A stretch of 45,322 bases of DNA from Dissophora ornata. Its lineage: Eukaryota; Mortierellomycota; Mortierellomycetes; Mortierellales; Mortierellaceae. Numbering within the stretch: position 1 is the first letter of the stretch; each line of letters opens with the position of its first letter. Where the stretch lies: positions 1 through 45,322 of the forward strand of contig MU616757.1 in assembly GCA_025201705.1 (NCBI GenBank). Reading direction: 5' to 3'. Position numbers and translations under genes: made by a program. The notes below the pieces were generated by a model, which saw nothing but the letters and a program-made list of their open reading frames with translations, made no database searches and had not been told where the DNA came from. Below are positions 1-12,249 of the stretch, one piece after another.

Positions 1-800
1 CGGGTGCGAGCCTCTGCTTCGCATGGCGAACAGCTTTCAAAGACATGGTACGAATGGGTGTATGGAAGTGGAATGAAAGTGCCTTTCTGTTTTTTGGCAG
101 TCTGTGTTTGTTTCATTTGTGGCTTGGGCGGTTAGGAGACGACAGTCTCCAGACAAGGCGAACTTGTGGACAGCCAGTTTAGTCTTCAGGGTAGGTAGAA
201 GTCGGTACCTTCTAAAGTCCAGGCATGTCAGTCAGCGAGCTTGCGAAAGAGGTCCATCGCAAAGCAGCGTAGGCATATTCAATGGTCTCGTTGGTTTCCC
301 ATTGATTCCTTTGCCAGGCACATGAATATACTCAGCACCTTGTCATCCCCATTTTCCTGACTGGACACGATCGGTCTTTTCAGACGTCTCCACGGAACGT
401 GGTGTCCTTGCTATGCGATTAGTGCAGTCATGACAACTCATGAGTCTCGTAGCAAGTTCCACTTCGCGACCAACGCAGCCAGTGGTTCGCTTTACGCATG
501 GAGCATTTTTCAGGACCTGTAGTCTGTGCCTGCTCGCGGTAAAATGAATCTGACCTATTGAATCAATGATATGTCACATGACCTTGCATCGATTTCGATA
601 AACGCGATGAACGCAATCCGTTTGATCAGCATCTTTAAATCGCCTCAACCTCATCGTTCTCCAAGCCCGTCACCCGCAGTCTCAGCTAGACGTACTTGAC
701 CTTGCCGATTCTCGGAGGCTACCTGACCGGCTGTTTAGACTTGACCATTCGCGCCGACGTGACGACTTAAACCCTTCACCTGTTATCACAGAGCAGCGCC
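1..800. other. Upstream region of CTR9, no gene seen
   Basis: No reading frame with protein-like composition or plausible splice structure was found on either strand. The 73-codon frame at 104-325 has no recognisable content. The right end must hold the promoter and 5' UTR of the CTR9 gene; no clear TATA box lies near its start codon, which fits a housekeeping gene. Confidence 0.5.
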
Positions 801-3800
801 ATGTACCATCCTCAGTCCAACAGCACGCTCGAGATTCCTCTCAGAGGCTCCGACAATGTCCTCGAGATCTCGCGCTCCAACCTGCCCTCCCCCTCTGAAC
901 TCTTTGATATTCTCAGAGCGGAGGAAGCGCCCCTGAGAAACTACGTCCTGTTTGCTGTAATGAACATGACTGGGAAAGGACTTTGACAGGACCGATGCCT
1001 CTACACGAATGAATACCGACGACTCGCACTAATGCCATTCGTTTGCTTTCATCCTTCACCTAGCTTGAGTATGCACGTCAGAAGAATGTGGATTCCGCTA
1101 TCAGTGTCTTGAGTGATGGTCTCAATGGTATGCCCTCTCCTAAAAGGAAACAATCTGCAAACTTTCTGGCATGCCCTTGCTAAAATTCCTCCTCGCTGTC
1201 CTTGACGCGCTAGTTGAGTACGAGACAAACCCCAGGCCACGTCTTCCGCTCCACAATCTCCTCGCGTCTCTCAACATCCGTAAGGCGTACCAGTCTGGAA
1301 TCACCCCTCAAGAGCGAAACGCATTTTGGTCGGAGGCTACAAGGCATCTCGGTGCTGCTGAAAAGATAAACCCCAAGGACGACACAACCTGGATCAGCAA
1401 AGGTATATAGCCTAAGAAATATCCCTAAGCTATATACTACGTATTGCAATTTGCATGGACTCACGATAGATCCCTCATAACACACACTTTAGGCTTACTC
1501 CTACTTGCCCGCAACTCTTTGGATGACGCTTACCGACATTTCAAACAGGTCCTCGGAGAAAACAGCCGGAGCATTCCAGCCTTGCTTGGGATGGCGCGCA
1601 TTTTATTTATTCGCGAAAACTACATTCAGGCCTTGAACTACTACCGCAACGTGTTGAAGCTCCAGCCTGATTGTATCCCAAATCCACGAGTCGGCATGGG
1701 ATTGTGTTTTTACAAGCTTGGAATGCTCGACTCTGCACAGCAGGCGTTCGAACGTTGTGTGGAGATGCATGCACAAGATGCAACAGCTCATGTTCTGTTG
1801 GCTATTCTACACTTCAACAAATGCAAGCAGTCGGATCTTTCAGAAGAAGAGATTAGGCAGATTTACAAGACTGGATTTATGCATCTCAAGAACGCATACA
1901 GTGCAGACAAGAAGAACCCTGTCGTGGGCCTCTACATGGGCAAGCATTTTGCAGTCACCCAGGATGTGGAAAAGGCTATGGCCTTTGCCACAAAGGCATC
2001 AACTGCGCATGGTTTGAAGCATGTGCAGTCTGAAGGCTTCTATCTTATGGGCAGGATCCACCATCAGCAAGAACGCTATGTCGAGGCTCTCGCCTGCTAT
2101 GGAAAGGCTGTTAGCTTCAACCCCGATAACCTTTTGGCGCAGTTTGGACTCGGCCAGACACTTCTTTTTAAGCAGGATGTTGCCGGTGCGATTTCCGCAT
2201 TCGAGAGGATTTTGAGCAAGGAACCAAAATGTGTCGAGGCCATTGCAGTAAGTCAGATGCCCACTACTCTGAGAAAGGAACAACCGATTCAAGTTCTCTA
2301 TCTTACTAACGTTCTCTTTCAATCGCGTGCTACCCTGGCAATAGATTTTGGGATCTATCTACTCGCGCTCGGCAGCATCCAAGAGCAAAGCCTTGGAGTT
2401 TTTTGACAAAGCCACCAACATCATTCACGAACGCAACACGCTCTCTGTTCAGGATCCTCTTATGTTTACGGAAATGGCGCAGCTTCTGGAACAGACTGAC
2501 GTCAGCAAGACCACAAAGGCATACATGTTTGCCCTTGGAATCTGCGGGCAGAAAATTGAAAGAGGCGAGCCTGTCGAGTACATGCCTGAGCTTTTGAATA
2601 ATGTTGCAGCGATCAACCATATGGATGGGAGACTAGATGCCGCTGAAGGAAGTTACAACAAGGCGCTAGAACTTTGTATCAGCAAGGGCAGTGAGGCTGA
2701 TATGGCTACAGAGGCGACCATCACCACCATTCGCTACAACCTGGCCCGCCTGTACGAAGAACGAAATGAGATCCAGCGTGCAGAGGAGATATACCAAGAT
2801 ATCGGAAGCAAGTATCATGGATACGCTGATGCCCATCTGCGTCTCGGCATCATTGAGCAATCCCGCGGCAATTTTGAACAGGCTGCCGAACTCTACAAGG
2901 ACGTCTTTGGCATGATTGACAACAAGAACGTGGATGCGTGGACGCTTATGGGCATGTTGCAGCAAAAGCAGAACCAGATCAGGAATTCGCGCAAGACCTT
3001 GGAAAGAATTGTCAAGGAGATCAATCGCCATGATGTTTATGCCCTGTTGGCTCTAGGAAACAACCACCTGGGCATTGCTCGCGAAGAGAAGGACAATATG
3101 GCTATGGTATGTATTTCGGAGACTTTGTGGATGCTGTTCAGGAAGCTGTGGATTCTGAACTGTTCTCTCTTTCTTCCACCTCGATTAACAGAAACAAGAG
3201 CTGTACAAGAAAGCGTTCGAGTTCTTTGACAAAGTTTTAAAGATCGATGCACACAACGCTTATGCGGCTAATGGCATAGCTATTTCCTTGGCTGTCCATG
3301 GTCACCACACAGAGGCTCGAGAGATGTTTTTGCAGCTCCGTGAGGCAGCTTCCGCCATCCCCACGATTTGGCTCAACCTGGCATTAGTGTCGGCAGATAT
3401 GGGGCAATACAGGAATGCTGTGCTTCTGGTAAGTTTGCCGTATTCTGAATAGGCACTCGATGTAAAGATTGCTAAGGCTAACAATTGGCTACGTGCAATT
3501 TTTATAGTATGCAAGCGTGTCTAAAAAGTTTTTCAACAACGAGGATGAAAACGTCATTTTATCGATGGCCAAGGCACAATACTGCCTAGCCAAGCAGGAA
3601 AAGAGTCCGGAGAAGATGCTTCAGGCCCTGACAATGGCGCAAAGGGCATTCCGCCTGAACCCCAGCGACAAGACGGCTTTATACGATATTGCTCTCATCC
3701 AGCAGTCCTATGCGCATCTTGTTTCTGAACGCGTAGCTGACCAGCGCACTGTCGAGGATATTAAGCATGCCATGGCTGGCTTGGGCGCTGCCAAAGCGTA

Positions 3801-4644
3801 GGTGCAATGTGAATGTTTGTCGTGGCTAGGCCCGTCCTCATGATCCATTTAGGAATATGGAGAAGATGAACTTACTTTTGGATCTATTCAATCCTGCAGA
3901 ATTCTCAAGTCGCTGATTGCTGTTCCGGCGAAGGAACACGTCTATTATGAGCGCGAAATTGCCGCGCAGCGTGAGAAGCATGGAGACTCGTTACTTACCA
4001 TCCTACAAAGGAAACTAAAGGACCAAGAAGTATTCGAGGCTGACAAGCAGAAAATTATGGACGAAACACGCAAGAAACGAGAGGTCGAGAAAGCAAAGAA
4101 AGACGAAGAAGAACGGATACGTCAAGAGAAACAAGAAGAGGAAGAACGTGATATCTCGGAGCGGAGACGGGCTTTGGACCAAGGTGCAAAGGAGACACAG
4201 AAGGAACTGGATGAGATGAACCGGGAGCGTGCAGAGCGTAAGCGCATGGCGGCCAGCGACGACGACGCGAGCGATGGAGATTTAGACGCGGCTGCAGAGC
4301 GCGAGGCAAAGAAGCAGAAGAAGGAACGCAAGCCGAAGGAGCCTAGAGAGCCCAAAGAACCAAAGGAACCCAAGGAGCCAAGGAAGGGTAAGCTACGAAA
4401 GAAATCTGAGGTTGAAGGACGGGCAAGGAGTAAGAGTACAGACAGAGACGAGGACGATGCGCACGACGATCTGTCATCGTCAAAGACTTCATCGAAGAAG
4501 TAGTAAGTGTATATGTGTATGATTGCAGTAAGTTCTAGGAGATGAAACAGGAGAATGGGGACTGACCACTTTCTTTACTTGATAAACGCGCCTTGCAGCA
4601 AGTCCAAGGAGAACATCGACTCGGATGATGAGATGTCCGACTGA
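801..4644 (+). CDS. CTR9: CTR9, TPR subunit of the Paf1 transcription elongation complex
   Basis: Nine exons join in phase: 801-956, 1064-1127, 1214-1402, 1493-2247, 2345-3106, 3192-3428, 3508-3797, 3900-4502, 4599-4644, giving 1033 residues (yeast Ctr9 has 1077). Known role: Ctr9 is the scaffold of the nuclear Paf1 complex, which travels with RNA polymerase II and promotes H2B ubiquitination and H3K4 methylation. Visible: tandem TPR helices across about residues 50-810 (for example ALNYYRNVLKLQPD and YVEALACYGKAVSFNPDN), then a highly charged Lys/Glu coiled-coil tail from about 870 with KEPKEPKEP repeats, ending in the typical acidic SDDEMSD. The last intron has its donor GTAAGT directly after codons AAG AAG TA, so an in-frame TAG at 4501 is only apparent. 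The next gene follows in the same direction 353 bases downstream. Confidence 0.95.
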
Positions 4645-4997
4645 GCTGTGGAACGAAGGAGGGCGGTTCAGACCAGCCCGTTATTTCTTTCCGAGAAAAG
4701 GATCAAAGGAGCACCATCACCATTATTTGTTCGCCAGCCTATTAAATAAAAAAACGCGGTGCCTTCAATCGGCTCAATTAGAAAAACCAGTCACTGAACC
4801 AAGTTCGAACCAAACATCAAAGCGCATTGTTCAAATGCCTTTTCTGTGCCCATACCTGCCATCAACGATCCTTGCGACAGAAGCTTGAGCGAGCGCATGC
4901 GCAAGAGACAGAGAGAGAGCCACGACATACATTTACACACTCCACAGACTCCGCCACATCCAACTCCCCCACATCCAACTCCCCCAAACTTCATTTA
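4645..4997. other. CTR9 3' end and promoter of the next gene
   Basis: Short intergenic stretch between two plus-strand genes. It contains an AT-rich patch (4740-4755) that may serve 3' end formation of CTR9 and, just before the next start codon, a short direct repeat of the type CCACATCCAACTCCCC (two copies around 4957-4986). Nothing else is seen. Confidence 0.4.
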
Positions 4998-7900
4998 ATG
5001 TCTTCGACCAAAAAGAACAAATCCCGTGCAATGCCTGCACTCCCGACTTCCCCAGCACCCTGCTTGGCAAATTCACTACAAAACGAGGACTGGTCAACAG
5101 AAGCACAAAAGGTCAAGGATGAGCAAATCCAAGCGTTCTACCGGGAATACGCCAAGGTAACCCTCACTCCTGACACGGGCGCCTCCATCAATTGCAATAA
5201 CACGGAGCCAACCTCAAATCACTATTGCACAGAAAAATCATATTCAGGATGGAGATCGTTGGTGGCGGCGATGGATGCCGCCTGCCATCTCCACACAGCG
5301 TGAACACGGTTCTGCTTGCAAAAGACCTTGAGAATCGACAAGTGTCTGCGCAGATTCATTTACTCCGAGGCAAAAAGCACCGAGAAGAAAACCCGATCCT
5401 TTCCTCCACTGACCGAGATTCGCCTATCGACATTGACTCCTCAATTTCTAAATCTTAGACGGCCCCAGAGAAAGGTGCCGCCATTGAGCCAGACGATCAT
5501 ATTCGGGTAATGCAGACGAGGATCATCATCGTTGACTCAACAACTGCCGTCATTTTCAGCCGCGTGTTGACGTGATGCGAAAAAGGTGATGGAATTAGAT
5601 CTCTTCAAGTGTTTAACTTTTTTTTTCCCCCTTTTGTTTATCCACATGCATATCTCGTAGAGAATTACAAAAGCCCTAACTCAATACACGACGCGAGGAC
5701 TCCCGGGTGGAAAGGCTGTACCTGAAGATTTTCTGCGTCAAGGCTCCGAGCATATCCTGTCCCCTTCACCTGAGGAGCTCATGGAACTTTATGCCACCTT
5801 ACTTCGCGACAATCTAGGCAAGTGGACAATCAGCGCTGTGCTGAACTATTTGGGAACCCATGTATGTCTCAGGTATTAATGGAATAGCCTTTTGGCGGTG
5901 CGCCATGATAATCATAGACTTGAACCCCAAAATGAGAGAGGTCCTTACAGATCAGGCCTTCGCTGCATCCACGTTACTTCATGGAGATCAACACGACCAA
6001 CATTTTCACACAAATTCACAGCATTGTTCATGCGGCGCTAATCATGGAAACGAAACGCTTGGTTTTCCAGAGGACAGCTACGAGGATGAGCCGGACGAAG
6101 AGGAGGACGAGGACGAGGATGATGGAGGGGATGACGACGAAGACGACGAAGATGACGAGGACGATGAGGACGAGGATAGTATGGACGATGAAGAGTATGA
6201 CGACGACGATGAGCAGGATGTGGTCGATGGCTATGCACACCACTATGAGGAGAGCAATGTTAAGATGATGGCCTACGAGGAGGAGAAGCTCAAGTTGGAA
6301 ACCGTTCGCAGGGTACGCGAAGAGGAACGGCGATTGAAGGAGGAATTCCGCAAGAAAAAGAATTCTGAGAGGCAAAAGCAGAAGGAGGAAAAAGGTACAT
6401 CCCTGGAAAATCTGTAAAGTATTCAAGACCCTCTTGAATTATAGTGGGCTAATTTACCTGAGTCCCATTTTCAATGGGCTCGATTTTTGTCAACAGAGCG
6501 CATTCTTTTATTGCAGCGACTGCGACTCGAAGACGAGGAACGTCGAAAACGCGAAGCCCTGGAGAAACAACGGAGGGAAAGGCTCGACGAAGAGATACGC
6601 AAGAAACGCGAGGCTGGTATGTCATTTATAAGGCCTGAAAATCGGTATCGCTGTAGGCTACAGCGCCTTCCAGACCGTGCGACTAAAAAAAGAACCGTGC
6701 CACCATAACTGTTTTCATAGCCGAGGCGGACCAGAGTGCCAGGTCGTTTCTATTTCAGTGCACGATGCGATCACAGATTGAAACAGTCAAGCAGATCATT
6801 TGCGCTACTCCCGATGATTCTTGCTCGTTGACAGGTGTGCCGAGATTCTCGACAACTGCTGCGACACGCCTGTTCGGCTGGGAGTTCATGACGATGGTAG
6901 AAGGCGTTGGCGAGGTCAGTGAGGAAAGAGGCATCCAGGAAACGCTGTTGCACGTAGCTGTCCGTGTAGGATGTGTCGATCTGGCTATTTTCTTCATGGA
7001 CAAAGGTACGCTTTGTTTGATCTGAATATGGGACATTTAATAGTGGAGACTTCATTTTGTACTCACGATTCATGTTCACCTATAGGAGCACCCCTGGACG
7101 CACTTGACAAAGATGGCCTGACTCCACTTCATACAGCAGCCAAACATGTCTCTCCTTTTGAGATCTGTAAAGTACTTGTAGAAAGGACGATGCACCATAT
7201 TGATCGGACATGTATCATTGCTGGAAAGACGGCTCTTCACTACGCGGCGCAGAATGGGTACGCGGACTTGGTGTCGCTGTTATTGCAACACCATGCAAGG
7301 ATCAACCCACTCGACCATAAGGGTAACACCCCAGAGTCGCTTGCAAGATCTGGACTGGAGAGCGCGTTGTCTGAGAAACCCTCAAAAACCAATACGAAAC
7401 AGGCCAACACAGCAAAGGCTCAAAAGTACCGAAACACAATGCAACACCTTCAAAAGGTCATGGCAGCTGTTAAGGAAGCTCAGAGTCGGAAGGATGCACA
7501 GTTAGAAGAACAACGACGCAAGGATGAGGCTTTGGCTCGGGAGGAGGCTGAAAAGGATAATGCCGCTCGCAGGAAACAGGAGGAGAAACTCGAGGCTGAC
7601 CTTCGGAGACGACTCGAAGAGGAAAAAGAACTCGAGCGTCTCAAAGCGATGACATCGGATCTAAATGGGAACAGCAATAATAGTAATAAGAAGAAAAAGA
7701 AAAAGAAGGGCAAGAACGGAAGCGAGGCGACTTCGACTATTAAGGATATACCAGCACCGACATCCTCCGCACCCAAAGCAGACCCTTCTTCAGAACCCTC
7801 TGCATCCTCACCAGCCATTTCTTCGGTCAATATCAAGACATTGCAAGGTGCAGCAGGGACAAGCCAATCTTCAGCCACGATATCGCCGCTCTCGTCATCT

Positions 7901-10153
7901 GCGACACAATCTGAAGCCACGATCAAAGCGTCGCTACTTGCAACACAAGCACCCATTGCAGTAGCTTCTAGTTCTCAACTTGCTCCAGCCCGAATTCCCA
8001 AGCCCAAGACAAGCTATCGCCCTTCACAGTTGGTGGTGGCGCGGATGACAGACATGGGATTCCCATTACGTGAATCACGGAAAGCTTTAATTCAGACTGA
8101 AGGACGAGTGGAGGATGCTATCGACTTGCTGACAAGCGGTGCCCAGCTGGCAGATGACTCTGAAGATGAGACGGACCAAGCTGCGGAGAGGGCAAAGGCG
8201 AAGGGAATAGCCAATGCCGCGAATGCAGCGAAAACGTCAACGAAGTCCCAGGAGGCATACGTGAATGGTCACGGCACACCCATTCGATCATCTCAGCAAC
8301 CCCTCCCTAGCCCATCCCAGAATTCTCCTGTCCACTCCGTGTCGCATCAACAGCAGCAACAAGCCCAACAGCGTAATGCTTATAACACTCCCCCAGGAAT
8401 GCAACATATTTCGCCGCGTCCCGTCAATCACCCTGTACAGATCCTGCAGCGGTCACATGCGATGGCGCCCCATGTTCAGCCTCGATCCGTGCCAACACAG
8501 GTTCTTCAACGACCACCACCTCACGTCCAGCATGCTCATCAGCATATCAACACCAAAAACCCAAATCTTAGAAACCCCTTGTCAGGCCAAGGCATATCGC
8601 CAATGTCAAATCCCGCCTCACATCCAGCGACAAGCATTGCCAGTTTCATTGCCCCACGGACCGTACAACCCCTTCCTCCGACTCGGGTGCCTTATTCTTA
8701 CGGACCTGCTCTCTCGTCAGCTCAGAATGCGAAGTCCTCAATCAACCTTAATCCTCTAAATCACAATGCTCTCCACAGGACGCCTGACTCTGCCTCAATG
8801 TCGGCGCCAAATCGGACTGCTCCTGGGCGAGGGTCCGTAGGCGATATTGGTGCCATTGGGGCGACGCGAAAGTTTGGAAGCATGGATCTTTCGGATCGCC
8901 AGGTTTTCGGCTCAGGATCTGGTTTCTCCGGATTTGCTGCTACTGCATCAACTTGGGATGTCAATATGGGGAACAAGGGAATGTCGCCCACTTCCCAGGA
9001 ACTCCCTGCACCGATCAACACAGGATACCAGTCGTCGTCGATGGGTCACAATTTATGGGCAACGCCTGGCTTGTCCTTGTCAGGTCCATCCTTACTTCAA
9101 TCTGTCGGAGACAGTAGTGTAGGTTCACCATACAGCTCACCGTTCCTGACCAGCTTGCCTGCTACTCATCAGCAACTTCAGCACAAGCATCGGCAGCACT
9201 CACATCAACAAGCCCCTCTATCGTCGGCGGTGAACTCGTCTTTGGACAGTATGAAAGAGTACGGCGAGACTGAGCTGGATCTTGGAAATGCAGGTGGCGA
9301 AATGATCAAGGATGTACTTGCCATGACGGGTGCCATCGACTCGGATGAGTTTGCCAAATTTGAGGCGGAGTATTCGCTCCTGGACTCTGAGCTGTCCAAC
9401 AGTGATCTCTCCAGGACTGTTGGAGGCGGTCAGAATAACAGCACCGGCCAGCCCATGGGGAATCTGTGGGGTACAAATGGCATCAATAGTAATAGCGTGG
9501 GGAGCCCTGGACTGCCTTCGCCAATCGGTACAGTGAACGGACACGCACTTTCGTCTTCGCGACGAGGCCTGGACTCTGGATTTGACAGCAATGGCTCCAA
9601 CGGTAGGTATCTCGCTCCATTTACTGACATGCTTGCTAGCAATGCACCTTGTGTTCCATGTAGTAACCTTGTTTTTTCGTGTTTGTCTACAGGTTCACTC
9701 TCAGACTCCAAGAAAAACGTGTCGGAGTACAGTCAATGGAACTGTGGATTTGCATTGGATCAGACCATGTATCCGTCTACGCGACAACAGCAGCAAGCGA
9801 GCTCATCCTCGTCTGCGTTTACGGATAGTTTTTTTGGATCAAATGTAGAAGCGACCTCGTCACCCTATACTGCGCATCATCCAGCACATCAGCATCATAT
9901 GCAACCGCCTTCGCCGTTTGGGTATTCAAGTTTTGGAGGTTTGGGCGCTGCTGTTGGCAGCAGCACCAGTCCAAGCACAGGCCCCAGTGCCGCGATGACT
10001 TCGCCGACGATGTCCTCGTTTGGATCCATAGGCGCGATTGGAAGTAGTCGACTTCAACACCATCATTATCAGGCTGCTTCTCAGTCTGGTGGGCCGGTGT
10101 TGTCGTCTTCGACAACGAGGAGCAGCGAACAAAATAGTCCAAAGCATTATTAA
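4998..10153 (+). CDS. Large ankyrin-repeat and UBA-domain protein with acidic tract and disordered tail
   Basis: Best model: 4998-5156, 5459-5506, 5560-5585, 5663-5861, 5956-6394, 6497-6616, 6721-7005, 7086-9602, 9693-10153, about 1417 residues. Order of parts: an N-terminal helical region; HCSCG followed by an Asp/Glu run (about 188-238); Arg/Glu-rich coiled coil (about 254-330); ankyrin repeats (about 395-520, including DKDGLTPLHTAAKH and GKTALHYAAQNGYADLVSLLL); a second charged helix (556-612) ending in a Lys run; a UBA domain (about 740-780, RMTDMGFPLRESRKALIQTE with the MGF loop); then 600 residues rich in Ser, Gln, Pro and His. UBA domains bind ubiquitin and ankyrin repeats bind proteins, so an adaptor role is inferred. 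Exons between 5157 and 5458 are uncertain: a further coding exon may lie there. The 5956 acceptor is also a choice among close AGs. Intron 9603-9692 is 90 bases, has no in-frame stop and may be retained. Confidence 0.75.
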
Positions 10154-10211
10154 AACAGTCGGAAGCTCATTGAAAACCCCCAGTTTAATTTGTGCTTTTG
10201 CGTATGAAAGA

Positions 10212-10266
10212 GTATGCATAGGGTATGTATAGGGTATGTATAGAGTATATATAGAGTATGTATAAG
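10212..10266. repeat. Five-copy 11-bp tandem repeat in a convergent 3' region
   Basis: Five consecutive copies of a unit close to GTATGTATAGG (variants GTATGCATAGG, GTATGTATAGA, GTATATATAGA, GTATGTATAAG). It lies between the stop codons of two converging genes, 142 bases apart. The units carry TATGTA and TATATA, which are known 3' end-processing efficiency elements in yeast transcripts. Confidence 0.85.
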
Positions 10267-10294
10267 TGTATAGAAAGAAGGCGACCATTTGTAT

Positions 10295-11579
10295 CTATTG
10301 TTTCTCTCGTTGTTGCTGTAAGAGTGCTCGGTCGCCTTTGGGACGTGCAGCCGTTTCCGCATCAGTTCGGGCCCGAGCCTCTTTCCACTCATGCTTGCAG
10401 TTATGTTTTCGCTTGTCGCGTCGGCCCGGGGTGTACACATATGGTTGTGCAAAATGGGTACCTTCTGGATATTTCGATGCGACGGACTGAATCTGAAAGG
10501 AGAAAGCATACCACGAAAAACGTGTTAGCATGAAAATGAAGGTTCACCGTTGGCAAACTTCAATAATCAAAGCCTGCCTAATGTACCTCTGCTTCAGCAC
10601 TGGCCCCTTGCGCAGCAGTAGGTGAATTCTGTTGGATGGTCCTCGTAGTATTATCTGTCGGCAGGGATTGCTGGTCAAGATGGTGTGTGGGCTGCTGGGT
10701 CGTCGGGCGGCTTTCTGCAAACAACTTGATGATTGGCGACAAGAAAATATCACCGCGGCCGTTGCTGCTGATGGCTTCTTCGGACCTCGAAAAAACATCG
10801 GAGTAGTCTCCATTGAGCGGCGGAACCGTTACAGAATGGGCCAGTGGAACAGAGTCATACTGCAGACCAGCAGGTGTCCCCAAAGATAGAGAGTCGCCAG
10901 TATTTATCAGGGGTGAATAGTTGCCAATAGGTATTTGGTTCCCATCCATCGAACACAATTGGTTTGTAGGAACACCAGAAACAGAGCCAGAATACAGACC
11001 GGTCGCTGTGTAATTTCCTATGCCGCGAGGGTCAAGCAGGTAGGGAAACTGACCATCTTGAGAGGCGAGTTCAAAGTCGGTACTCAACGAATGTTCTTGT
11101 GGGACTGCAGAGTTTTGGGAAGTAAATACGCCGTCTTGAAGAAGGGCAGTGGAGTCTTGGAGGGGAGCCACAGGGTCTTGAGTATACCAATGGGAACACA
11201 AGTTCCAGTGCTGAAGATTTTTTTTCAACGAAGGAGAAAACAGCGAAGCAAGGAAGTGCCTGTTCGCAGAGTAAGGGTAGTGTCCTGTAGGATTGGAGGT
11301 GCCAGCTACAGTCCCAGTATCGCCAAGTGAATGAGGGCGGGGAGGACTTGTGTATGGTACATTTTGGTGAGCAGCAAAAGCCATGTCAGGGATGAGGTTC
11401 GATCCTTCGCTCGACCGTGGTAGTGTTTCATGGAGCGAATTGTTTCCCGGCAAGGGTGAAATGGAGCTTTCGGCGCTGAGGTTGATACCAGGTCCCTGGT
11501 CGGACTGATAGGACTGGGTGTTGGGGTTGCTGCAGTCGTCACGTAAGAAACTGTTGTACTCCATGGCTGTATAAGGCAT
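10295..11579 (-). CDS. Family member A: disordered protein with conserved C-terminal block on its own exon
   Basis: Two exons on the minus strand, 11579-10587 and 10492-10295, joined at phase 0 (GTACAT donor, CCTTTCAG acceptor), 396 residues. I do not recognise the family. Exon 1 is rich in Ser, Pro, Gln, Asn and Thr and has no signal peptide or membrane segment. Exon 2 carries the block shared with genes B-E: YPEG at 339, F345, PY 348-349, G354, D357, R359, N362, H365, followed by a basic helix-like tail. Exon 1 aligns with gene B over most of its length (shared TSPPRPHSLGDTG, GDIFLSP, DQQSLP). The second Met (MEYNSF, 11564) lines up with the start of gene C and may be the true start. A TATA box lies 76 bases upstream. 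Function unknown; a regulatory or interaction role is only a guess. Confidence 0.8.
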
Positions 11580-11654
11580 TTCTTTACTGTGGTGGCGGCT
11601 GTGTGTAAGTGTGTACATTTCCCTCTCTACTCTCCATCGAGGGGAGTGGGCTGG

Positions 11655-11662
11655 GTTTTATA
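11655..11662 (-). promoter_or_regulatory. TATA box of gene A
   Basis: On the minus strand this reads TATAAAAC, 76 bases upstream of the first Met of gene A, which is a fitting distance. Genes C, D and E have similar elements upstream. Confidence 0.6.
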
Positions 11663-12009
11663 CCTGCCTGTTTCGTCGGAATACGAGAAAGTCGATTCTG
11701 CGATTTGTTTGTTTTTCCAAAAGAGGGGGTTATATTTCAGGGAGAATTTCTGGGGAACACAAGTGTTGACTCCGACTTGACGAACATGTATAGCGGATAT
11801 GGAATATCATGTGTCGGTCAAGCACGCAATCTAGACAAGATCTTATTGTGGCGGAAAAGTCAGCAGAAGGACAAAGGGCGGCAAGCACAGTCCTCCTCGA
11901 TTATCTGTTCCAAACAAAAAACAGCCTCATTTTACTCGCTCTTCACAGCCGTCTACCATTAATGCCATTTATCATTTCCACAAAGGAAACTTCTGTCCCC
12001 CCTTGTCCG

Positions 12010-12249
12010 TCAAAGGGTTGGTGCAACCTTTAGCCCGACAAAAGCACAGTCGTGGATAGAGCCAAAATGAATATTAGGAAAGAACTCTTGAAGAACGGTG
12101 CGCAAACAGCAGAGGGAGTTGGGGGCGCACTGGGCTACGAAATCACCTATCCCGCAACGTCTCTTGGAGTGTGAAGGGAACATCGACTTTACATGTGTGC
12201 ACATAATTTGTTTACAGTCATCACAAAGACAAAGTTGCATTTTTGTCAA
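12010..12249 (-). pseudogene. Truncated copy of the cysteine-rich ORF at 14631-15137
   Basis: A 79-codon minus-strand frame with several cysteines. Its second half resembles the end of the larger ORF at 14631-15137: both have a CC pair followed by VLxEFF and a Val/Gly stretch, and the DNA shares GTCCGTCAAAG and neighbouring patches. The N-terminal part of the larger ORF has no counterpart here. It occupies the same place relative to gene A as the larger ORF does to gene B, so it is probably the decayed half of a duplicated two-gene unit. It has no recognised function and may not be translated. Confidence 0.4.

Noticed and set aside
4501..4503. Apparent stop of CTR9 after KTSSKK
   Set aside because: The TAG overlaps a GTAAGT donor; splicing to 4599 gives the conserved acidic Ctr9 end SDDEMSD.
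5860..6426. Minus-strand hydrophobic frame opposite the acidic tract of the ankyrin-UBA gene
   Set aside because: It is the antisense shadow of GAC/GAG codons, which read as Val/Leu/Ile; the plus strand has clean splice sites and domains.
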